The notes beneath the pieces are model-generated. The model was not told the DNA's origin and ran no database searches. It was given only the letters and a program-made list of their open reading frames with translations. Below, piece after piece: positions 1 to 7,209 of a DNA stretch of 10,433 bases (the stretch's first letter is position 1; every line of letters begins with the position of its first letter). The stretch lies in assembly GCA_003024985.2 (NCBI GenBank), contig PXIH01S0007199.1. One strand, given 5' to 3'. The position numbers and the translations under genes were made by a program. Origin of the DNA: Euperipatoides rowelli (taxonomy: Eukaryota; Onychophora; Udeonychophora; Euonychophora; Peripatopsidae).

Positions 1-649
1 CCGATGATTGCCACTTTGAGAATCAGAGTGTCCAAATATTACAAACTTAAATTATCACTTGGTCTAAATATGTGTCAAAATTTCAGACCTTTAACTCTAT
101 CAGAAATGGAGTTATGATCCTGCAACGATTTCAAACAAAATCTATAATATTGTAGCTAAATAAAAAGACTGTAAAAAAGAAAATCCTCTAGGCAACTCAT
201 AGAAAAATTGAAAAAAAAAAAAAAAATGTCCTACAGCATTTCATCTTCAAAAATATTACTTAGTTGCTATGGATTTATATTTCAGGCATAAAAAAAAAGT
301 GACAGTTATTAGAAAAATTGTTAGACATCTTTTCCTTCGACCTCTCAAGTTCATGTAAAGTAATTCTTAAATCTTGCAATTTTGAAGTGATGAAAATTCC
401 TTTAGTTCATGAAAGAAATAATTCTCATTACTTAAAACATCAGTCAATGTTATATTTTATGAAACTCACCCTCAATTGAATGTTTAAAATAAAATCAGTA
501 ATCACTATCTATCTCGCCATTACATCTCATTTTCAAAGAGGTCTAGTTTAGTCCTACATCAAATTTAAAACAGAATAGGAGTGGGGAGATTTTCTTCAAA
601 ATTTGTACCATTTTAACCCCATAAAAATAAAACACACACATTTGTACTT
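1..649. other. AT-rich non-coding DNA
   Basis: I see no gene here. The stretch is strongly AT-rich, with an A-run near 211-226 and a shorter one near 290. All six frames are closed by frequent stops and I recognise no protein motif. The A-run near 211 is not preceded by anything I recognise as a retroposon body, so I do not call it a poly-A tail. Confidence 0.6.
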
Positions 650-915
650 ACGTAATAATCTTATTACAATCTGTGCTTCATAGAGCGATTGAGTCTATAG
701 CAGACATGATCTTTTCTTTTGCTCATTCAGCTGTCAGCACATTATCAATCTCCATTCCTATCTTTCTAAGTATTTTATGATTTGTGCATGAGAGAGTGAT
801 GAAATCTATAGCAGACATGACTACAACTGACAGCACATTATTAATCTCCAATCCTATATTTCTAAGTATTTTATCATTTGTGTACAGAGCATGATCAAAT
901 ATGCAGCAGACATCT
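650..915. repeat. Degenerate tandem repeat, unit about 96-111 bp
   Basis: The block CTATAGCAGACATGA occurs at 695 and again at 806 (spacing 111), and a diverged CAGACAT version follows at 907 (spacing 95). The companion block CAGCACATTA...AATCTCC...TTTCTAAGTATTTTAT occurs after 731 and again after 827 (spacing 96). The spacing difference comes from an extra T-rich insert of about 16 bases near 711-728 in the first unit. Upstream, around 650-694, a further diverged partial copy can be aligned. The array therefore has about 2.5 copies. An open frame on the minus strand (723-932) simply reads the repeat twice, so I do not regard it as a gene. The right edge lies about 20 bases from a decayed integrase fragment, so the repeat may be part of, or have arisen within, the same retroelement copy. 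Confidence 0.75.
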
Positions 916-933
916 TTATTTTTTTCACTCATA

Positions 934-1275
934 TTATGCCAAACTTTTGCCCTTCATGCTAGAAAGACCCTCCAAAAATCACACTTCAACTTACTGTGGA
1001 TTGGGCCTCAAGTCACTTGGCATGAATACATCTGGATTTTGTAGACCCTTTCGAGGGACACACATTTCTCATGTTAGTAAATACTTGTTCCAAATGACAT
1101 GAAGTGGTATATATAACTTCAACTGATACAATCCACACCACCTTTGTTTTGGAAAATTACTTTACATGGTATGGATATTCAGAATTTATTGGCTCTGATA
1201 ATTGGACACAATTCACGTCCAAGGCCTTCACTGATGTGGAATAGTTTGATATTCCACACGGAAGTAACATATGGT
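934..1275 (+). pseudogene. Decayed Ty3/gypsy-type retroelement integrase core (fragment)
   Basis: In the frame of 1026-1028 the sequence reads IHLDFVDPFEG (from 1026), followed by a hydrophobic strand, CSK (stop) HEVV, YGYSEFI and then SDNWTQFTSKAF (about 1194-1230). In Ty3/gypsy-like integrases (established family knowledge) the first catalytic Asp lies in an HxDF-P-F-G segment and the second in a SDNG-QF segment about 55-60 residues later. Both Asp residues are present here at that spacing, although the usual Gly after SDN is Trp. The upstream segment 937-1025 reads in another frame as CQ...ARKT..W.GPQVTW, resembling the end of the zinc-binding domain and the linker, so a one-base frameshift lies near 1021-1028. 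In-frame stops occur at about 1095 and 1242. The region of the third catalytic residue (Glu) is absent; similarity stops near 1275. No LTRs, protease or reverse transcriptase could be recognised around it. It is a dead 3'-truncated fragment. Confidence 0.72.
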
Positions 1276-1689
1276 GACGAGAAATAATTAAATTATTAAA
1301 ATTGCCATAGTTTCTGTTTTTTAACATTTTTTAGCAAAGGGAGCAGTCACTTTACTTGTCCTTCCCTAATCCCACTCCCAGGATAAGCCACTGACTGTCA
1401 GTGCTTACACTGCAACATTTTTAAAATTTCCACATTAAATTGCAACATTAAAGGGTTTAAAAATAAAATTAATTAGCCTAATATTTTACAAGGATCAATG
1501 TTGAATATTATTTGAACATCATTTTATTATGTCATTTGGCAAAAGCAGGTATGAAGTTACATACGGCACATAATTATACAGTTTGAGGTCTCAAATGAGT
1601 TATATAAAAAAATCTGTATTAAGGTCATTTATACCAGAGTTAGCCATATGCTTCTAAAAATTATATTGTGCATTTCTATATTTTAAATA
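1276..1689. other. AT-rich non-coding DNA between two elements
   Basis: No coding motif is visible. The only structure noted is a small perfect inverted repeat, CACTGAC-T-GTCAGTG at 1389-1403, inside a slightly GC-richer patch (1340-1410). Confidence 0.5.
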
Positions 1690-1719
1690 TTGTACATCAG
1701 TGGTGTTAACAGCCGCGCA

Positions 1720-1737
1720 TGATCGACTAGTCGATCA
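1720..1737. repeat. 18-bp perfect palindrome near left end of hAT-like element
   Basis: TGATCGACTAGTCGATCA is perfectly self-complementary with no spacer and sits 22 bases inside the left terminus of the hAT-like element. GATC/TCGAT words recur just downstream (around 1783-1800). Subterminal palindromes or repeated words in hAT elements can serve as transposase binding sites (family knowledge); that role here is inference. Confidence 0.85.
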
Positions 1738-1977
1738 AAATCTCAACATGCGAGTGTGAAATTATTTTTACATTTGAGTGTCGATTAAAATAAATGATCA
1801 TGCTGGAGTCTTTCTGCATTCATTATAATACAGTTTACGAATTACATCATTTTCATCCTATCATAATGTGTGAGCTATCAGTCATAAGTTGTACCTCCAT
1901 CTAGAGTTACAGCATAGTAAACCAGTACTTTTACTAAAATCCGTGTATCCAAGTGCAATACAGCCAATCACAATGAG

Positions 1978-2011
1978 TTCACCTGCTGCATTGTTAGTCG
2001 CAGCAGGTGAA
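1978..2011. repeat. 12-bp perfect inverted repeat, 10-nt loop
   Basis: TTCACCTGCTGC (1978-1989) is the exact reverse complement of GCAGCAGGTGAA (2000-2011), separated by 10 bases. Pairing continues imperfectly outward for a few more bases (1970-1977 against 2012-2019). It is the most GC-rich stretch of the hAT-like element and could fold as a stable hairpin in DNA or RNA. An open frame through it (1889-2116, +) shows no recognisable protein family and is not called as a gene. Confidence 0.85.
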
Positions 2012-2210
2012 TTGATTCTTTTTACATGTTATAAACTTAAACGTAAAGCAACATTGGCTTTAGAGTCTGCCATAACTTATTATGTTTGCCAATTGGTATA
2101 TTTTCATTTGAGGTAAATTCACATTTTTTAATATACACAATTTATTTAATTATTGATTTTCTTACAAATAACTTTTCAAATTATAAGCCTTTTTTATAGA
2201 TTTCAAAATG

Positions 2211-2250
2211 AATGCTAAGCCAAAAAGAAAAAAAAATAATACTTAGCATT
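2211..2250. repeat. 9-bp inverted repeat around an A-rich loop
   Basis: AATGCTAAG (2211-2219) pairs perfectly with CTTAGCATT (2242-2250) across a 22-base loop that is almost entirely purine A/G. It is the second hairpin inside the hAT-like element. Its function is unknown. Confidence 0.75.
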
Positions 2251-2273
2251 TTAATACTGAATAGGAGAAGGAA

Positions 2274-2274
<1 letters not shown>

Positions 2275-2310
<36 letters not shown>
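2275..2310. repeat. Compound (CT)n(AT)n microsatellite
   Basis: An uninterrupted CT dinucleotide run (about 2275-2290) passes directly into an AT dinucleotide run (2291-2310). It lies within the hAT-like element. Confidence 0.95.
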
Positions 2311-2311
<1 letters not shown>

Positions 2312-2350
2312 ATCCTTATGGTACATGGCAGAAAAATGTCAGATCGAAAC

Positions 2351-2477
2351 AGGAGAGGGTGCAGATGATCTGCATGGATTTATTTTGTAAACATAAATTT
2401 TTCATGTAAAATCCTGTAGCACAAACACGGGTTTATTTTGTAAACAAGAGAAGGAGCAGATGTTTTGCGCAGGTTTA
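2351..2477. repeat. Degenerate short tandem repeat, about 2.7 copies
   Basis: TTTATTTTGTAAACA occurs at 2379-2393 and again at 2432-2446 (spacing 53). GGAG...GCAGATG...TGC...GG-TTTA occurs at about 2352-2382 and again at about 2448-2477 (spacing about 95). Together these describe two full degenerate units and one partial unit of roughly 42-53 bases in the right half of the hAT-like element. Confidence 0.6.
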
Positions 2478-2711
2478 GCTAGTTCTATTTAATAGAATTT
2501 AATTTAAAGTGCATTTCTCATGCTACCATATCAATACCAAAAAAGGAAAATATTAAGCGACTTTCAAATGCAATGTCATGCCTCATCAACCAGCATTAAA
2601 TAATTATCATATGTTATTAGTTTTGATGACAAATAATTTTTGTTTTTGAGATCTTAAATTTTAGAAGGGTGCTCGCAAATATCAAAACTGTGCCCACCAC
2701 CGCTGTACATC

Positions 2712-3340
2712 ACTAATTTACTAATAATGACAAATGATTTAAACTTTTTTTTTATTATCAATGATCACCGATTTAACACTAATCCATATTAATGGTATTT
2801 TTCAAAAATACCCATGATGCACTATATTTCAACAAGAAAGCTCATTGGATTACGAGTGCATGATTGTAAGCTGATAGGACCATAGCATGCATACACAGCC
2901 TGAGAATTAATAGATATCCTACACAATCTAGAGTCTTATTCTTACTATTATAAAATTATATATTTTTTTTATCAAGTCTAATCTAAAAATAAATAAATTT
3001 AGAAACAAACCGATAAATAATTCAAATTTATTAAAAGTGAATAGCTATATAAAATATAGATAAAATAATTTTCATTTGAGTTTTTTTAAAAGTAAAAAGA
3101 ATGTGACAAGATACATTAAAAAACTGATTAAATAAAGTTGACATTTTTATTATTAGAATTTAAAGTATTGAAACAGTTAAAAATATATACCAATTCTGAG
3201 AAAATATAAATAGTGTAATGTAATTATGAAATGCCAGATTTAATTATATGAAATATTAATTTTAAAGAAATAATTTGAAGTTTCCAAAGTAACTTTAAAA
3301 CATCAAGTCAATATATACTATATGTATAAACAGAGGCATT
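2712..3340. other. AT-rich non-coding DNA
   Basis: I see nothing that can be called. Long AT tracts (notably 2930-3330) contain stops in all frames and no recognised motif. Confidence 0.55.
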
Positions 3341-3479
3341 TTGTTGGGAGGGGGGGGAGGAGGTTGTAATCATTATTTAACAGTAATGTGTAGGGTGTAA
3401 GGGGTGTAGACCCTAGTGGAATCCAGGAGCAGAGCTCTGGTGGGAAACTGTTAAGGGAGAGGGGAGGGGGTGAAGCCCA
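3341..3479. repeat. G-rich island with possible G-quadruplex tracts
   Basis: This block is strikingly G-rich on the + strand within AT-rich surroundings. G-tracts include 3346-3348, an eight-base run at 3350-3357, and a series at 3442-3444, 3455-3457, 3461-3464 and 3466-3470 with loops of 10, 3 and 1 bases. That arrangement could form a quadruplex. A bulged hairpin CCAGGAGC-AGA-GCTCTGG lies near 3424-3441. The abrupt composition change suggests an inserted repeat, but I cannot assign a family. Confidence 0.55.
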
Positions 3480-3496
3480 TTTTTTTTTTTTTTTTN
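3480..3496. repeat. Poly-T run ending in an ambiguous base
   Basis: Sixteen T residues (3480-3495) are followed by the only N in the window (3496). A homopolymer directly after a G-rich block is a likely sequencing or assembly weak point, so true run length and base identity are uncertain. Confidence 0.95.
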
Positions 3497-4341
3497 TAAA
3501 TTTTTTAGATTTATGTAAATTTTTATTGAAAAATTTGTTACATTACAATGACCTTTCAACTATTAAAGCTGCTTTTAATCACAAAATTAAAATGGATATA
3601 AAAATTGAATACATAGTTGTTATAACACAAAATACTGTTTATACAACTTGAATTTATTGCTGTTTATTTACTAACAAGATAACCTGGCGGACAAACAAAC
3701 TGCACCCTATGATATTAATAAAAAAAATCTTATTTTCCTCCTCTCCATATGTTTTTCTGACTCCCCCCCCCTCCATTGGTTTAAAAAGAAAAAAATTCTA
3801 CAAGTTAAAACCCAATACTAATATTAGTTTGATTTATTGAATTTTAGTTCTAAATTTACTCATTAGATGGTGCTAGTCTATTTGTGCCACTTAGGGGTTT
3901 TATCTATATAGATATTTATTTTAAAGGAAATTTTATTTCTGGCTTTATTAATAACTGTTTTTGGAAAAGAAATTCACTATAAACCGTTATTGGAGTTAAA
4001 GCTGTTTCCTAGAAAAATAACCAGGATATACACATCAACTTCATTCACAACAATTTAAAATGATTTTTTTTTTAAAGTATTTTAAAAACTTGATTGCTAT
4101 AGTATAATCCTCTAATGAAGACAACATACTGTATTAGTCTACTTGTTCTTTGTGAAAGCTATTGTGTAGTAGCTTAATTAAATGGGTTCGCAAGAGCATT
4201 TACAGTTTAAAAATTGATCAACTGATTTTTTTATTTCAGAATGTAAGTGTATATAGTTGATTTCTGTAGTCAGAATTAAAAATGTTTACACATTCTAAGC
4301 ACTTTAACTTTATATCTATTATGTTGTTATTTCATTGTTAA
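3497..4341. other. AT-rich non-coding DNA
   Basis: No gene or element is recognised. The one conspicuous feature is a run of nine C (3763-3771) within a pyrimidine-rich stretch (about 3731-3775). Apparent splice-like TTTCAG / GTAAGT words near 4238-4248 have no coding context. Confidence 0.5.
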
Positions 4342-4533
4342 TATGGACCCTGGGTGGTTGACTTGTCACCTGTCCACAGTATAAAGAGAAGTGACGGGTC
4401 ACAAGAATGATGGGCATGGGACTCATTTGAAAATTCATTTTATCATCCTGGCACTCAGCACATTGGGGATAACATACAAAATATAGTAAATCGCTGTGAT
4501 CGTGATGCAAACAACAGAAAACAAATTACTGGC
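4342..4533 (+). pseudogene. Possible retroelement integrase zinc-binding remnant (weak)
   Basis: This GC-richer block is open on the + strand from 4342 to 4533 except for a TGA at 4408-4410. It reads WVVDLSPVHSIKRSDG early, and later FYHPGTQHIGDNIQNIVNR followed by CD. The HPG...I..IV..CD pattern followed by a basic stretch resembles the end of the HHCC zinc-binding domain of LTR-retroelement integrases. The His-to-Cys spacing is shorter than usual, however, and the second Cys is replaced. The opposite strand is also open (4319-4510) but shows no family pattern. The assignment is tentative; the alternative is simply a GC-richer patch that is open by chance. Confidence 0.25.
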
Positions 4534-4859
4534 TAATAAGATTACCTAACTAATATTTATCATATATTTCTATAGCATTAGGAAAACTGAAGATAAATTG
4601 TCTAGAATCTTAGATATATTATGTTTTAAGTAAATCTTTCAATTATATTATAATTTTTTATCATGAAAAGGATATATTATAATCAATAGTTTATAATCAA
4701 TATTAAAAACATCAAACTTCCTAACAAATTTAGTTATTTACCGAATGAACAAATACTTTGGGGAAGGGTGGTTAATAACCCTCCCCCTCACTGTAAACAC
4801 ATACTGTAAGTTCATACATTCAGTATATATCCTTTTAGAGTTGATGATAGTGGGTATTT
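4534..4859. other. AT-rich non-coding DNA with one G/C hairpin
   Basis: No gene is seen. The main structure is an imperfect hairpin at 4759-4787, built on GGTTA-A-TAACC (4770-4780) and flanked by a G-rich left arm and a C-rich right arm with a mismatch and a small bulge. Confidence 0.5.
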
Positions 4860-5225
4860 ACACAGCTTGTGGTTAGCAGAATGTCCCCTATATACATGGA
4901 ATAAGGAATCACAGACAAAACAATGACAATCCATGTTTTCCCTTGGTGCCTCAGATCACCAAAGACTAGGTCCACAGCTTAAAACTGTGAGACTGACAAA
5001 CTCGTCTGGCCAGTGTGGTGAGTTATGGTCATGCCCCCCTAGATAATATCATGAAAGTATAACTAAATAAATGGCCCTTATTCACTTGAGGCCTGACCGG
5101 CTCTGTTCAAGACAGTGATCAGTAGTGCATGATGGTGGAGGGTGCTAAGAATCCCCAGATGAGTCCAGGCTGTCTTATGATGCTTAGCCTTTGTATATAT
5201 AATTATCAAACTCTTTTCAAGTGAA
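4860..5225 (+). other. GC-richer segment upstream of the RTE element, possible 5' leader
   Basis: Base composition becomes noticeably more balanced here than in the flanks and stays so up to the first recognisable endonuclease codons. I find no protein domain in any frame. Position and composition suggest an untranslated leader of the downstream non-LTR retrotransposon, but no boundary or target-site duplication could be located. The minus-strand open frame at 5078-5308 crosses into the endonuclease and is an antisense shadow. Confidence 0.35.
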
Positions 5226-5900
5226 GCAAAATTACAAAGAATAGAAGAAGAATTGAGTAAAATTAAGTGGGACATTGTAGGACTGAGATTAGGCGCAAGA
5301 GAGGACATATTATTATTATAATCTAAGACAATACATCAGGACAGATGGACTGGTGTTGGATTTATTATTCACGAGAGGTTAAAGAATAGTATTGTAAAGA
5401 TAGAAAGTGTGTCTAATAGAGTAGCCAAGCTTGTAAATAAGCAACTAAGAGAAATGAGAATTAGGTAATCCAAGTATATGCACCAACTTCAAGCCATTCT
5501 GAAGAAGTAGAATTTTATGAGGATGTACAAATTTTGCATGATAAAGATAAGCCTTATAACAAAAATTATTATGGGTACTCAATGCCTAAGTAAGAGTAAA
5601 ACAAAAAGCTGACAATTCAGTGACAAAAATTGGTCATGGGTTGAGGAATGATGGAGGAGACAGAATAGTAGAATTTTCTAAGATTAATAATTTGATTATC
5701 ATGAATTCATTTTTCAAAAAGGCACCAACAGTAAATGGACTTGGAGCGAGGACCAAATGGAGTAAAGAATAAAATTGATTACAAAAAAGAAGATAATGCA
5801 AGAAATCTCAGTATTCAACCAATTTAACACAGGCAGTCACCGGCTAATAAGGTGCCATACCATTCTAAATGCTGCAATTGAAAGGGTTAAACTTGTCAAA
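5226..5900 (+). pseudogene. RTE endonuclease domain, inactivated
   Basis: The first segment (frame of 5229) reads LQRIEEELSKIKWDIVGL, then jumps directly to a basic stretch near 5288. The SE-type segment holding a metal-binding Glu is disrupted by a small deletion at about 5282-5290. It continues with GVGFIIHERLKNS and, after a frameshift, VIQVYAPTS (5465). The MGDFNA-type active-site segment is frameshifted beyond reading at 5571-5590. Then come IVEFSKINNLIIMNSFFKK (about 5669), a KWTW-like stretch, and PNGVKNKIDY (5753-5782). The final segment reads FNQFNTGS followed at once by HRLIR (5814-5852). In family members an Asp precedes this His, and its codon is missing, an in-frame loss at 5837/5838. 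In an intact element this domain nicks target DNA to prime reverse transcription. Here the damage to several catalytic segments rules out activity. Confidence 0.8.
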
Positions 5901-6490
5901 AAAGAAGTTTTAGTCACTTGATGTGGAAAACCTAAGAAAATTATGCAAATGAGTTTGTTAGAATTTAAAAACAGATTCAGCACATTACTAGATATGCAGG
6001 AAGAGGTAAAAAATCGAGGAAGAAATCAACTTTGCTATCGAAGAAAATATCTTATATGCATCAAAATATAACATTTCTTTAAAAGACATTTAACCTGATT
6101 ATAAATTAAAGAAAAACTAAAAATCTAATGAAAAAAATGATGTGAAATGGAAAACAAGGAAAATTCAACGTCCAAAATTGAACATAGTGAGCCATGTAAA
6201 ACACTATGGAGATGCATTACAAAGGAGATATGAGCAGTCAAGTGTGATTAGATAAAGAAAACAATTGAGGAAAATTAAAGTTTGAAGAAAACTAAACAAT
6301 GGTTACTGATTGGGAAAAATCAAATAATAGCAAGAAAAGTAAAATATGGTACCATTATTAGAAATAAAGAATTTATTGTCCAAAGAGTTAAAGAATTTTA
6401 CAAGATGCTATATAAAGATGAATTTGATAATACCAACATTAAGGAGGAAGATCAAAAAGAAGACAAAATGATTAGACTAACTCAATGATT
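5901..6490 (+). pseudogene. RTE linker between endonuclease and reverse transcriptase
   Basis: The frame of 5811 runs on through KLVKKEVLVT and MSLLEFKNRF to about 6009. It then shifts to the frame of 6013, with EEEINFAIEENILYASKYN. From 6264 the frame of 6282 is open to 6488 and reads KKTKQWLLIGKNQIIARKVK, KYGTIIRNKEFIVQRVKEFY, YKDEFDNTNIKEEDQ and MIRLT. This basic, helical segment just N-terminal to the polymerase is characteristic of RTE-type proteins. The ATG at 6282 is an internal Met of the ancestral polyprotein and not a real start. The TGA at 6486-6488 closes this fragment. Confidence 0.75.
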
Positions 6491-6504
6491 TGAGTATCAT
6501 ATGT

Positions 6505-7209
6505 ACACACAGAAGAAGTGAATGGAGAAGACAATATAACATTTGATATTATAAAAGCAGGCATTGAAGAACTATAGAAAAACACTCGATCAGTGTTTTA
6601 CAGAATGCTTAAATAAAGAAATATACCAATTGGGTGAAGTAATGCTGCAGTAATATTGTTATACAAGAAAGGTGATAAAGAAGACCTTTAAAATTACAGA
6701 CCTATAAGCTTGTTACCAGTCATATATAAAATTTCACCAAGGTTCTGACAGATTACAAAAAGAATTAGATGAGGCTTAATCAAAGAAACAAGCGGGTTTC
6801 AGGGTTAGATTTAGCACTATGGACCACCTGCAAGTAGTATGAGAAGTCGTTCAAAGATGCAATGAATATGAATGCCCCCTTTGCATAGGTTTTGTTGACT
6901 ATGAAAAAGTCTTTGATTCAATATATACTCAATTTGTATGGGATACCCTAAAGAGAAAAAGTATTAATAAAGTATACAGCCTATTGATTTGATCAACAAC
7001 ATATATAAGAAGGTAATATCCACAGTGAGGTTACATAAAGACACCAACAAGGTCCAAATCCAAAATGTAGTTTGTCAAGGTGCCACAATCTCTCCAAATC
7101 TATTTACAGCTACACTTGAGGAGTCTTTAGAAGTCTAGATTGAAAACACAATGGATTAAGGATAAATGGAGTATATTTGAGCCATCTAGGTTTTATTGAT
7201 GATATTGTC
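6505..7209 (+). pseudogene. RTE reverse-transcriptase fingers and palm, inactivated
   Basis: After EEVNG (about 6512-6526) the text continues directly with EDNITFDIIKAGIEEL, so the intervening lysine-rich KxGKAxG segment normally found there is missing. LYKKGDKEDL, a stop at 6689-6691, then NYRPISLLPVIYKI follow (to about 6733). A shift to the frame of 6789 gives QAGFR, STMDHLQVV (stop) EVVQRCNEYE and FVDYEKVFDSI (6891-6923), whose Asp at 6897-6899 is the first catalytic residue of the palm. After another shift near 6985, VRLHKDTNKVQIQNVVCQGA and TISPNLFTATLEE appear (frame of 7076). A further shift gives LRINGVYLSHLGFIDD (7156-7203). The catalytic Asp pair at 7198-7203 is retained but the usual Ala before it is Ile. 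Frameshifts and stops make the domain non-functional despite the surviving Asp codons. Confidence 0.85.

Larger units (their letters stand above)
1690..2711. mobile_element. Non-autonomous hAT-like DNA transposon, about 1 kb
   Basis: The left end reads CAGTGGTGTTAACAG from 1698. The right end, on the minus strand from 2705, reads CAGCGGTGGTGGGCACAG. Aligned on the shared GTGGTG, 10 of 13 bases agree (GTGGTG-TTAACAG against GTGGTG-GGCACAG). CAG-N-GGTG starts and a right end running into TTTTGATATTTGCGAGC on the minus strand are typical of hAT-superfamily elements (family knowledge). The 8-mer TGTACATC is present at both borders (1691-1698 and 2704-2711), as expected for a hAT target-site duplication. 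It overlaps the C of the left CAG, so the exact boundary is uncertain; with canonical CAG/CTG ends only TACAT would be duplicated. I found no transposase coding, so mobilisation would have to have been in trans. The interior carries hairpins, a microsatellite and a short tandem repeat, listed separately. Confidence 0.6.

Noticed and set aside
211-226. A-run as a possible retroposon poly-A tail
   Set aside because: No retroposon body or target-site duplication could be seen around it.
723-932. Minus-strand open frame of 69 residues
   Set aside because: It reads the same repeat unit twice, lies over a tandem repeat and has no family motif.
1889-2116. Plus-strand open frame of 75 residues inside the hAT-like element
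   Set aside because: No transposase or other domain pattern is present, and it passes through a perfect hairpin. It is probably open by chance.
2212-2409. Plus-strand open frame of 65 residues
   Set aside because: It is driven by A-rich and CT/AT microsatellite sequence, giving low-complexity protein.
3341-3500. G-rich block plus poly-T read as a retroposon with a tail
   Set aside because: The poly-T would be a poly-A on the minus strand, but on that strand it lies before the block, the wrong order for a tail.
4225-4250. Splice acceptor-like TTTCAG followed by GTAAGT-like word (apparent micro-exon)
   Set aside because: Polypyrimidine-AG words are frequent in this AT-rich DNA and there is no coding sequence on either side.
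5078-5308. Minus-strand open frame of 76 residues
   Set aside because: It is antisense to the leader and start of the RTE endonuclease, with no recognisable motif.
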